From assembly GCA_020137815.1 (NCBI GenBank), contig CM035358.1:1607033-1671032 (forward strand): a stretch of 64,000 bases of DNA. The letters are read 5' to 3'. The DNA comes from Hormiphora californensis (taxonomy: Eukaryota > Ctenophora > Tentaculata > Cydippida > Pleurobrachiidae). The notes under the pieces are model-generated. The model searched no databases. It worked only from the letters and a program-made list of their open reading frames with translations, and had not been told where the DNA came from. Of this stretch, positions 1-12,400 are shown piece by piece; the first letter of the stretch is position 1; each line of letters starts with the position of its first letter. Both the position numbers and the translations under genes were made by a program.

Positions 1-247
1 NNNATTCGGTCACAACCCCATTCACTACAAGGTTTGCAGTGTTATCGTTGGAGATTCATACCGCTCAAAATAATTCAAAACATGTTGAAATAAAAAGCTG
101 CATGGCTGGTTACATTTTGTTTATCATACCTTGTGTGGCTCAAATCGTCATTTTATTTTATAAAATATTTCTATGCTGCATGCTACATGTTAGATGTTTG
201 AACACATATATTTGGGTTGCTTCATACTATTACACCTACAATCACAG

Positions 248-3200
248 TGTTATACACGGTGTACGGCACGAGATGTGATTGCGAGTAATGTTGGTATGGA
301 GGTTGAGATAGCTGGAACGCTAGTACGATGCTTCAAAACCGTACGGGATATCAAGTTGTTCAACTTACGCGATGAAGAAGGTGAAATATTGGGAGGTCTG
401 TGTTTTGTCTGTCATTCTTTCTACCGTTTGGCTGTCATTAACTCCCAAAAATGAACGGTTTTCAACTTGATAAACTGATAAAATATTTATGTGCTGTGCT
501 GGATAGGAAACTTTTCTAGTCTTCTAGTATTATATGGTAGCATATATGAACATATAATCATTTCCTTCCCCCGTTCGGACAGATGACAATGGGAGTTACT
601 CTAGTGTGGGTGTGTTGTGAAAAGTCTCCTTAGTAGAATGTAGTTCGTTTGACCCTTGACTCGACTCGGAGCTAACCCTCTCCAGTCTCCGAATAGTGAT
701 GACTTTTCTAGTAAATTTATTAAACTTCAGGTCACCAGACTCAAATTGTCGTGGGAAGCAACATAAAAGATACTGACATGATCAAAAATGGACGAGTTAT
801 TGTTCGAGTAAGTAGATATATCTTGTGTAAAATGCGTTCGATTTTTTATTATTTATTCCAATGATCTAATCGAGTCTTTAGAAAATAAGATAACACTACT
901 TTCCCAGGGAGTGGTTACAAAACGTCCCAGCAAGGCAAAGACCGTCCTTTACCAAGTTGTTCTCCACCACTGGGAGCCTGACACGTCCAGACATGAGGAA
1001 GTGGAGGATAGGTCCCCCTGCAAGGCATCAAACGAATCACCTAGGAGGAACAACAATTGGACCAACAGGGGAATTGATAACGGTGACAGGGGAAATAGAA
1101 ATGGTGACAGGAAAAATAGTAGCAACAGTTCTAATAACAGAGATAACCATAGAACACAGAGAACTGAATCAAGATCTCAACCCCGTGGAGCTAAACAAGG
1201 AAACCCCCGAAATCAGGAATTTAATAACGATCAGCACCATTCTCCGAGACAACACGATAACAACAGACCCCGTGAACAGCAGCATAGATCAAGACTGCGG
1301 TCAGGGGAGAGTGTACCCCCGCCCCTGGTACCCATCCCGTCCTCAACAGCTGATGATACGTGTAGTGTAGTTAGCATGCCTCCTCCTCTGATACCAATAA
1401 AGAAAAGGACTAGTGGGGGAAACCGGCATTATCAAGAGAACAGGCACACCAACCATCATCGGGGATCTCAAGCATCAAGTCACAGCAGGTGAATATATTT
1501 CATGAGTTAGCATTTGGATCAGATATCAGTATTTTGATCATTAACTTTTCTGTATTTTATCACTTACAACCACTGACACCTCTTTCTTACTCCTTCTCTT
1601 TCCATATTATAGTTCCTCAACTGGTTTCTCCCTTGACTACCACCCAACTGTCTACCCAGAGTTCCTACACACCTACCCTGCCGGATCTCTTGTCACCATC
1701 TGGGGAACACTATTTGAGTAGGTGTAGCATTATCATTATCAATTATCATGTAAATTGTACCCCATTATCTCAGTGTACACTGTACATTAAAGTGTAGACT
1801 ACCCCGTTATCTCAGTGTACAGTGTACAAACTGTACATGTGTACTGCTTCTCTATCAGATGATACCCTAACACTGCCCTCCCTGGTAGGTGTAGCCCAAC
1901 AGGAGCCCACATTGTCAAAGGTGACTGTACAGTAAAGTTAGTCCTCCCAGAGCCCCAGTACCGGCTAGAACGGAAAAAGGTCCTGGTGGAGGGTGTGTGT
2001 ATGGGAAATAAAGGCCAGGAGGCTCTTCTGAGAGTAACCCATATTCAGGAGATTCAGGGTAACTTGGAAATGTGTCTGAAATTCCTCGCTTCTGGGAGTA
2101 GCAAGGTGAGTGGGGTGAACTTTGGTTTGCATACATAGTTGTTGTAGGTCACTACTTTTGGTAATGGTTTAGTAATTTCAACGAGAGATCTAACCAATCA
2201 CACCTTGATCTGCTGGAATAAAATGCGGTGTGAGCCACAAAAATTATACTGTGAATCCCATTTCAGCCACCCCAGCGCCACCCCAAGAACATATCGGACT
2301 ACCCGCGGATACTTCGCGGATCCCAACTCCGACAACACCACGGAAACATGGTGATGTTCCGGGGGAAGTTGGTCAAGGGGGCAACACCAACAAGTGAGTT
2401 AATAGGCAGTTTATGTTTTGGAATTAAGAGTGGGCTCAGGGTATCATATTGTTGACAATAATTTTGGCACCCCCTTAGATTTGGATACACGTCTCATCTC
2501 ATCACCAACACGTCACATCCACCATGGTCGTAAGTTTGTCGCAGAACTAACAAACAAACAAACAAACCATCATAGAACTAACATCTCCCCACCGTAATAC
2601 ACCCGTATAAACCACCGTATTTTCATTTTGACCCTGTTAAGGGTACGCTAACCAAAAATTTTTTTCGAGTGCAGGGAAATCTCTCACCGTAGGGTTGTAG
2701 GCCATGCCAAGGAGACCTCAAATATGCAATTTGAGCTCTCAAGTCGAATTCATATTTTTGCTACAGCTGTTTAAAAAATGTCCTGAAAATACGTTTTTGG
2801 CATCCCAAAAAAAATTTTTAAAGATAAGAGCATGAAAATTTGGGGATTTGAAGAGGACATGATGGTGAATAACCACAAAATTTTTTTTTGCAATCCGAGC
2901 TGATTTCCGGTCCTGAGGTGGATTTCTTTTTTTCCACTTTAACGCCCTATTTGGCAAAGTTCCGAAAACATGTGAAAGCTGTAAATTGGTGAAAAGTTGC
3001 GTCTAACGATTATCTAAGTGGCCATAAATTTTGGGCGTGTCCTTATTTGAGATAAGCTGTACAGAGTTTTTTTGTGAAAGCCGTCATTTCAGAAATAAAT
3101 AAATTCCCTGTATCTCAAAAACGGTTGATCGTAGAGACCTGAGACTATGCTTAAACGATTCAGAAGGTCCGATTTTGGGGGGGTCTTCTGAGAGACATTT

Positions 3201-6030
3201 TGCTCCTACTTCAACCGTTTTTGCTGTAATTGCGAAAAACAAATTCTATGAAAAGGGCAAAAGCTAAACTCCAATATCCTGTAATTAGGGAATTTTAGCT
3301 AAGAAAGGACCGAAACTATGGAAAAATGTTAAACAAGCTAATTCCTTCACTATTTGGTCCATATGGGTCCCTATAATCATCAAAAACAAAATCACAAAAA
3401 ATCCACGATGGCGAAGATGGGTTTTTGTTTTTCGCAATTACAGCAAAAACGGTTGAAGTAGGAGCAAAATGTCTCTCAGAAGACCCCCCCAAAATCGGAC
3501 CTTCTGAATCGTTTAAGCATAGTCTCAGGTCTCTACGATCAACCGTTTTTGAGATACAGGGAATCTATTTATTTCTGAAATGACGGCTTTCACAAAAAAA
3601 ACTCTGTACAGCTTATCTCAAATAAGGACACGCCCAAAATTTATGGCCACTTAGATAATCGTTAGACGCAACTTTTCACCAATTTACAGCTTTCACATGT
3701 TTTCGGAACTTTGCCAAATAGGGCGTTAAAGTGGAAAAAAAAGAAATCCACCTCAGGACCGGAAATCAGCTCGGATTGCAAAAAAAATTTTTGTGGTTAT
3801 TCACCTTCATGTCCTCTTCAAATCCCCAAATTTTCATGCTCTTATCTTTAAAAAATTTTTTTTGGGATGCCAAAAACTTATTTTCAGTTCATTTTTCAAG
3901 CAGCTGTAGCAAAAATATGAATTCGACTTGAGAGCTCAAATTGCATATTTGAGGTCTCCTTGGCATGGCCTACAACCCTACGGTGAGAGATTTCCCTGCA
4001 CTCGAAAAAAAATTTTGGTTAGCGTACCCTTAAGGGTACACCTGGCGTTTTTCATCATCGAGTGCCCAACCAAATGACTTCACCAGGGTTTAGGTCATAC
4101 AAAATGGACCTCAAATATGCAATTTTAGCCCTAAAGTCGAATTCATATTTTTGCTACAGCCTATTTTCAAAGTGGCGTTTTTTTAATTTTTGTTGAAATT
4201 TTTAACCTCAGGACCACTTTTTTTGAGATAGAAACATTAAATTCTCGCAATTTGAAGAGAATATGAAGGTGAATAAGCCCAAAGAAGGATTTTTGAATAG
4301 GAGCTTTTTTCTGGCCATGAGAACGGTTTACTTTTTTGCTTCTTTGACACGCTGGCTGAGAATGTTCCCATGCTTCATTAAAAATGAAAATCTGGAAATA
4401 GCTGCTCAAAACGATTATCTATGTGGCCCAAAAATTTTGGAACTTTCCCGCCAAAGATGCGGTGTACAGAGCTTGTTTTGTGAAACCCGTCTTTTTGAAA
4501 AAGAGGGAAATTCCCTGTATCTCAAAAACGGATGATCGTAGAGACCTGCGACCAAGCTTAATCGATTCATAAGGTCCGATTTTGGGGGGGTCTTCTGAGA
4601 AACATTTTGCTCCTACTCCAACCGTTTTTGCTGTAATTGCGAAAAACGTATCGGCAAGTAAGGGGGAAATCAGCCCTAAGCAGGCTACTGGAATAGAGTT
4701 GTTCCCCCTTTTCATAGAATTGGTTTTTTGCAATTACAGCAAAAACGGTTGGAGTAGGAGCAAAATGTTTCTCAGAAGACCCCCCCAAAATCGGACCTTA
4801 TGAATCGATTAAGCTTGGTCGCAGGTCTCTATGATCATCCGTTTTTGAGATACAGGGAATTTCCCTCTTTTTCAAAAAGACGGGTTTCACAAAACAAGCT
4901 CTGTACACCGCATCTTTGGCGGGAAAGTTCCAAAATTTTTGGGCCACATAGATAATCGTTTTGAGCAGCTATTTCCAGATTTTCATCTTTAATGAAGCAT
5001 GGGAACATTCTTAGCCAGCGTGTCAAAGAAGCAAAAAAGTAAACCGTTCTCATGGCCAGAAAAAAGCTCCATTTCAAAAATCCTTCTTTGGCCTTATTCA
5101 CCTTCATATTCTCTTCAAATTCCAAGAATTTAATGTTTCTATCTCAAAAAAAGTGGTCCTGAGGTTAAAAATTTCAACAAAAATTGAAAAAACGCCACTT
5201 TGAAAATAGGCTGTAGCAAAAATATGAATTCGACTTTAGGGCTAAAATTGCATATTTGAGGTCCATTTTGTCTGACCTAAACCCTGGTGAAGTCATTTGG
5301 TTGGGCACTCGATGATGAAAAACGCCAGGTGTACCCTTAACCCAGCCGGAAGGAGATACCATCTCTATTGACTAACATCTCCCTTTATTATAAATTGTAA
5401 TATGTTTCCGCTCCCACTTCACAATCTCGACCCCTTTTCAGAGGGCCGATATTTCATGACTGTGATATTTTCTGATGATATGGAGTGCCGGGTAACCTAT
5501 GTGCCAATCAAATACAAATACGATAGACTGCAGGTCGGCTGTCAGGTAATGTACCATTCTGTCAAATGAAGATTAGGAAAATACTAAGCCTTAACTTTGT
5601 CTTCTTCGACCCTGTCTCACCACACCCCCAAAAATGTAAAGGAGGGTTAGAACATAACAACCCTAAATAATCCCTTCAACATTTAGGTGTTGGTGATTGG
5701 TAAGGTTGACTTTGATAACGTTCGACTAGGTCCTGGTGCACTACCCATTGTCACGGCAGAACTCATTCAAATGATACCGTGAGTATAATGACAGGAAGAA
5801 GGGTCTGTTAGATAGAAGGGGGCTAATTATCAGAAAGATAAGATTTTTTAAATCTTTCTCTCTCTCCTGTCAGAGATGGCGCAATTTCAAATGAAGCCCC
5901 GCAACCTGTTGAACCTACCAAGACTGTGATCTACGAGGCGTTAAAGAATATCCTGCTGGAGAGTCTGCAGACCAGTCCAGCACCGAGGAGCACTGATCCG
6001 TGGGAGTTCTTAGAACTGGGAAGGAGTTAA
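248..6030 (+). CDS. Unrecognised protein, possible OB-fold segments, 5' partial, 10 exons seen
   Basis: Spliced model: 248-395, 731-807, 908-1488, 1613-1717, 1895-2105, 2267-2393, 2479-2529, 5442-5545, 5687-5778, 5874-6030 (TAA). Phases agree at every junction and each has GT/AG ends, giving about 550 residues; the start lies before the window. The third exon codes a low-complexity Asn/Arg/Ser-rich stretch and two similar proline motifs (PPPLVPI and PPPLIPI). The flanking exons are rich in short hydrophobic strand-like runs (VEIAGTLVRC, KKVLVEGVCMG, CQVLVIGKVDF), which recall OB-fold single-strand-binding proteins. That is an impression of secondary structure, not a family match. The intron 2530-5441 holds two large foldback elements. 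I do not recognise the family; the exon chain is well supported, the function is not. Confidence 0.72.
2641..4029. mobile_element. Foldback element A, TTAA-flanked, 1.4 kb inverted repeat
   Basis: The left arm starting GGGTACGCTAACC (2641) returns as its reverse complement ending GGTTAGCGTACCC (4029). The arms match almost throughout, folding near 3310-3400. TTAA lies on both sides (2637-2640 and 4030-4033). No transposase is visible. TTAA target duplications are typical of piggyBac-type cut-and-paste elements, so this may be a non-autonomous relative, although the termini start GGG. It lies in an intron of the preceding gene. Confidence 0.85.
4034..5336. mobile_element. Foldback element B, TTAA-flanked, 1.3 kb inverted repeat
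   Basis: This abuts element A, sharing the TTAA at 4030-4033, and ends at TTAA 5337-5340. The left end GGGTACACCTGGCG is mirrored at the right end, with the fold near 4690. Inner arms are clearly related to element A: both carry a block around GGTCCGATTTTGGGG and one around CCGTTTTTGCTGTAATTGC. A and B are therefore diverged members of one family. Open frames here are mirror images across the fold and are not genes. Confidence 0.85.
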
Positions 6031-6408
6031 ATTACTGTCCTTATATTTTTACTATTACTCACAATTTGGGCTATTATTTAATTTTTAGCTTTATTTTATT
6101 TATTTTTTCAAAAACAGGGGCTGCGGGCAGTTATTTTTAATTGTTGAACACGATAACATTTAATTGGAGCCTGGAGGTGAACTCTTTATTTTGACAAGTG
6201 TTGACAAGCTTAGTATAGATCATAAATGATAACTTTAGCATACATAGCACAGTTTTTCATTGTACTGGAATTTTAAAGACGATGTATTCATTTTATTGAT
6301 TATTTCAAAATATTCTTGATACTATAGCACGTGTTTTAACTGATAATTTAACAATATAAACAACGATATTGACAATGATTCAAAACACCTAACCCCACTT
6401 TCTAGGCG
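6031..6408. other. Short intergenic spacer before EHMT
   Basis: AT-rich spacer of 378 bp between the stop of the upstream gene and the EHMT start codon. It ends in a pyrimidine-rich acceptor-like sequence (CCCCACTTTCTAG) only 3 nt before the ATG, so the EHMT message probably gains its leader by cis- or trans-splicing. No promoter motif could be recognised. Confidence 0.5.
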
Positions 6409-9400
6409 ATGGGTGATGTTCCCAGGGTCCGACCCACTGCCACTGTAGCCCCCACCCTATCCTCCTCCCAACCATCCTCCTCTGGGGCAGCTCCCTCCTC
6501 CTCTACCACCACCGTCCCCCGTCCTGGAGCAGCTAGGCCGCAACAAGACCTCACCAGACAGGTACTGTTTGGTTACAAAATTACCTAGAGGGATAATCCT
6601 TACGTAAAAGAATAAAATTGAAAATGAAAACATGAAATTGTTACAATGTTAACCCCACCAGACCCAGCCGCAACAGCAGGCAAGTCCAGCAGCACATTTA
6701 AACATCAACATCAGTGTAAATACCCAGCGATCAGGTCACGGAGGAACACAACAATTCAGATTTCCTGTCCCATTCAGGAAACACCCCTCAAAGTACGTTC
6801 AATTGATTATTAATAACAAAAAAACAGAATTGTGTACTAATTAATTCTTACTCCACTTAGTATGATTGTGGCTCCAATGTTTCGTACCACCCAATCACAT
6901 TAGAGTTTTTCAAGGTTCGTAACACACATGATTTCCCCTGTAGTGAGTTTTCAGTGTGTGTAAAACACAAGCCGCCAGTGATTGATCTGGATAAGGGAAC
7001 ACTGGACAGCCCTATCTGCCTGGATAGTAGTGATAGTGATGACGGTGACGACCAGAAACCGGTGAGAGAGGAGAGGAGAGTGAGAGGGATTAGAGGATGA
7101 GAGGGATTGAAGAGGAGGGGTTTAGAGATTTAGGATAGAGATTAGAGAAATGATTTAGTAAAGGGGGGAGACACACTGAAGTTGAGCGCGCTCGTTCAAA
7201 TCTCAACCTCGCGACACACACTGAAGTTCGAAGTTCGAAGTTTCGCGAAAACCAATTTTCGGCTGAGAAATCATTTGTAAGATGCTAAATTACTTACCGG
7301 TACATTTCTCGAGGTGTCCTTTATCCATACTGAGTCAATTTCACCGTTTTTGAAATTTTTGGCTAATCCGGTCACAGTTGTCCCAATTCACCAAAAATTT
7401 TAAAAACGATGAAATTGACTCGGTATGGATAAAGGACACCTCGAGAAATGTACCGGTAAGTAATTTAGCATCTTACAAATGATTTCTCAGCCGAAAATGG
7501 GGTTTCGCGAAACTTCGAACTTTTCCGCGAAACTTCAAACCGCGAAACTTCAGTGTGTTTCACGCGGTTGAGAGTTGAACGTGCGCGACCAACATCAGTG
7601 TGTCTCCCCCCAAAGATCAGTGATGAAAGTGAGGTTGTGGATGCGTTCAAAGCAAACCTTCGAGAAAGTGACAGAGAGACCTGGGGAGTCTGTACTCTCT
7701 GTAGACTGTAACACAAAACTATTCCTCCCTTTTATATTAGGTCGTGCCCATGCCACCGCAGCGGAGTCATAGCAACACGACAGCCAATCAAGGATCCTAT
7801 CCAGCAGTCCAAACTGATCCAACGTAAGAAATTGTTATCATTTTCTAACTGGTTCTTATTTCAAGTGTTTCGCCACCATTCAAGAGCCAGTATAAGTACT
7901 TTTATAATTTATACTCCAATCCAGTGCAGTATTTTGTATGTCTTTCAGAACGGGCGAGAAAGATGCAAAAAGGCCCAAGATAGCAGAATCTCAGTTTAGT
8001 AACCAGACGCTGTACTACTCAGCCCTACATGGTGATGTAGAGAAGGTAATTTAATCAATAAATTTTTCAGTGAAATTCTTATTCATCACGTCATGTCCTT
8101 TGGGTGTTTTAACACTAGGATGTTTAAAATCAGACATATATTTAAACGTCATGACGATAATATTGACAGTTTTGCCACTTGGTGTGTTTTGACTTATAAG
8201 ATACAACACGATTTTTTTTTTCGTGTCTTCTCCGCATTAACATTTGTCACTCCCTGTACACACATGTATTCTGGCCATGTATGTGCCATGGTTTGACAGA
8301 TATTAAACTTCACACAACACGACTTCCCACACCCAGTACCCAGTAACACCCAGTACCCATATATGTATACTTGGTGGCTGGACGCTGGTGCTACATGTAA
8401 CTGGATACATTATGTTTAAAAACCCCCGTTCCCAGGTAGCTGAGATTCTGCGGGCTAATCCGACCAAGATGAATTTCAGGGTCACCGACAGTGGGATGAC
8501 TGCATTTCATGCAGCAGTGGAGGGTGGCAAGATCGAAGTGCTGCAGGTGAGAGAATAGATGTATGTTTTGCAGTGTTTTTTGCACGTCCACGTGCTCAGT
8601 GCTGTTCCAACCTTGAGGGGCCATGGTTACACCATTACATTACATAATCTCTGAATGCCTGACTCCACTCTGATACACGCGAGACCAGCTGGAGGGTCCC
8701 CTATATCAACGTGCTATATTTATCTCTCCATAGTACTATCCTCTATTGGATGTGCCAAGCAAAGGTAAATTAGTCACGTTAATTAGTATATAGAGCTGGA
8801 TAAGAAAAATAATGGGTATCACAAAAAACGTGAAATAGTGGTGGTGGTGGTGGTACAGATAGGTTATAGCGTGCCAAACTCTGCCCGTTAGGGCAGAACG
8901 ACATTGCAACCTCGTCATAGCGTCTGTCATCGTGTTGTGGTCAGTTGATATCATTGCATTCATATTGTCAGTCAGTCATTGTACTTGCAAGACACTTACG
9001 CAGCCCCCACGGTTAAAGGTCGGTTGCACTCTTCGCATCTCCGCCCCGTGAGGACATTGCAGTTATCTTGCGAATAAGCAAAAAGACAAGTTAGGGGGCA
9101 CATTTTCAAGCTTGGGTTGCTGTGCAGGTAGGCCTGTTCGTTTGTTTGTTACGACGACGGTCCGTCGAGTGGACACTTCTCAAGCTTGGGTCTGGGGTAG
9201 TCTGTCTATAGTAGCTCTAATTAAATTATTGATTGGTAAGGTTTACTCCGGAATCATTATCAATGGTACACAATAGATGAACAGACAATACAGACAGATG
9301 AACTTACAGCTTTTTGATGTATGATTGGTACCGTGATGTTGTTGGTGATCAGATGAGAGGTGTACCATTTCCACTTCCAGTAGAGATCAAGATGAACAAA

Positions 9401-12400
9401 AATGATCAAATACAAATAAGAGGTGGGACAGATTGTAGCGTCCCTAGAATGTGTACGATGTTCTATAGGACAAGACGGGTGGGACAGATAAGAACAATTG
9501 TGAGTTGTTACACGCGATAAGCGACTTAGTGCACCAAAACACAAGGATTGAGCAATATTATGGACGTGACCTGAGTACAAGAAAACGAGCAGGTATTGAG
9601 TGCGTTAGAGATCAGATATTAGAGGTACTGTGTTGAAAGATACAGGAAAGGAGCACTATTTGACAGAATGACTGAACCAGACTAGGCGATGCGGTTGTAA
9701 ATTGATAGATTTAGGATTAAAGAGAGACTTAGACGGGTGTATGTCAGTGTAACAGAGCATTCAAAATGAAACAAATATGAAACTGCAAATGTTTGAACTC
9801 AACGTGAAATAGTGTTGTTATTGCTGGTTTGGCAGTGAAAATATACAGAAGGCCCTGAATTTATGCAGATATTTCACTGTCCCAGTACATTTAGTTAGAT
9901 AATGTTTAAGACTCTATACTGGATTTCCTTACTAGCTATGTTTTAACTTTTAACCTTCCTTCACGGGGCTTGGTGAGAGCAAGGCAAAACAATCCTCGGT
10001 ATTTTACCAAAACATAACTATTCATAACTACCATTTCAGGAGTTAACAAGACATATAGGACCGGGGACATTAACGCTGGAAGTTCCTGATAAAAAACAGC
10101 AAACTCCACTTTTTTATGCCGTTAAAAATGAACGAATTGCATGCCTTCAGTTTCTTTTGAAACATGTAAGTTGCTTTGTGTTTCTTACTTTTCAGCTATT
10201 ATATCCCCTAGTAAGTCTAAACTCCCCATTCCTCACTGTAAACCCAATTACCCCTACAACTACCCAATTACCCCTATAACATGTTTTTACTGTCATATCA
10301 GGGTGTTAATGTTAACACGAGGGACATGGATTCACGGACAGCCCTGCACTTTGCCTGCGAACAGGGTGATCTACTAGCGGTGGAGGTAAGAGAGTGACCA
10401 CTGACCAGTCACCAGTGACCAATTATTGGAACTGCTGCAAGTCCTCACACTGTACAGTCTGCAGTATTACCTGTATAATAGTCTACACTGTATTTGCCCT
10501 GGAGAGAGCCCACTCTGTATCATCTCAATAACATATTTCCCACCCCTTTCTAGTTGCTATTAGCAGACACAAGACTCAGTGTTAACGGCCAAGATCTGGA
10601 AGGCTGGACGGCTCTTATGTGGGCCTCAGAATACAAGTACCAAGAGGTAGTAAGGAGATTGCTAGCCCGGGGTGCTAACCCACACTTGCGGGATAAGGAA
10701 CAAAATACGGCGCTACACTGGGCTGCTTTCAGTGGCAGTGCGGATACTATAAGTCAGTTGTTACATGCTAAGTGCGAGATAGATGCTCTCAATGAAAGAG
10801 GTGAGGGAGAGTTGAAGAAAACAACTATTTAGCAATACTAGAATTAACTATTAAGAGTCAGTGGTCGGGGAGAGTCGAGAGGCATGACACTCGAATCTCT
10901 AGATGAGGGTTAAAGATAGTTTTTAGCATTTAAGAAATTTCAAACCGTCTCACAACTCACTCATCTGACATTTCTTCATTTCTCTTCACAAAACAGTTAT
11001 TTTTAATGTTTCAGGGGACTGTGCGTTGCACGTTGCAGCCCGAATGAACCAAAGTGCTGCTGTTCGGACCCTATTAAACCTTGGAGCGAGCATTCGACTA
11101 CCAAACAAGGCTGGCAAGATGCCCATGGAGGTAAATATTCCCCTTTTTGTTGGTGACAGAGAAATGAAAACAGAGAGAGTTTGTCCCAACCCATACCTCG
11201 GTCACACATTTGAAGTTGTGTTTCTGGAGCGCGCGGGAACCACGGAGAGAGTTATCTCGCGCGCAAGTTCTCCTCTCCCTCTTTTTTAAGACGCGCACAC
11301 ATATCAATGGCGGAAATAAGAGAGAAGCCAGCCAAAACCCTCCACGTGTTTTGGAAGCAAAGCGTGCTGTGATCCGATCGTGAATTTCAAACATTATCTC
11401 ATTCCAGGACACCACACCCGAGTTGGCAAACATGATCTACAAGCTTGAAAAAGAACGGGATTCTAGGAATTTTGTTACACCTCGACCCGTTAAAAACCCC
11501 GTCTTACACAGGTTAATTAGATAAACCAGATTTGATTAAGTTAATTGTACACCGCACGAAATTCCTGAAGTTATTGATACAAAACAATAACAATCATGTT
11601 GCCATCCCTCAGTGATATCTCGCGGGGAAAAGAGAAGGTTCCCATTCCGTGTATCAATGAGGTTGATGATGTACCAGCGCCCCTTGATTTTGTATACGTT
11701 AAAGAGAGTTTTGAGAGCTCCTACCTGTGCATTAACAGGAACATGAACTGTATCAAGGTGAGTAACATAACGGTGTGAATAGAAATTAAGTTGAACCCTG
11801 ATTAACCAGGCTGCTCAGGGGACAGGGAAGGGTTTTGGCACAGAGTTGGGATTTGACGGAATGATAACAGTGTGTTATTGGGGTACACACACGGCACACA
11901 TTTTACCGATGATCTATCGCTTCTAAAGTGAAAACTAACACTCCATACTTCTTCAGTCGTGTAACTGTGAGAGTCAGTGTAGGCCTGGTAAGGAATGCAG
12001 TTGTTTCTTCTATACTACAGGCTCTAAATGCATCTACAATAAAGATGGTATGAGTATAACTGCTTCCAAAATGTGTCGAGTTTACTACGCTAAGTAATGT
12101 CGAATAGTAAAACAAACTGAAGATCGATTCCTGTTGTTTTATGTCGAAACTAACATTATGATTCTGTCCCAGGACGTCTCAATACGGACAAGAGTGATAA
12201 TTTCAATGACATTGTCATATTCGAGTGTAACCAGAGGTGCAATTGCTGGGTGAATCTGTGCAGAAACAGGGTGGTGCAAAAAGGAATGGCCAACCCCCTT
12301 CAACTCTTCCGGACCGTAGGTTAGTATTATTCGAATTAGCTACCACATTTCTACTAGGAACCGGCCGTTCTGTCCCCCTTCCTCCCCTCCTCATATTCTT

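Noticed and set aside
4263-5125. Pairs of 70-100-codon frames on opposite strands with the same protein sequence
   Set aside because: They arise from the inverted arms of one foldback element; the symmetry explains them without coding.
6840-6943. An upstream extension of EHMT exon 3 reading [11 protein letters not shown] as part of a Cys-rich domain
   Set aside because: No acceptor gives the right phase at its start; the acceptor at 6941-6943 (TAG) joins exon 2 in frame, so this is intron.
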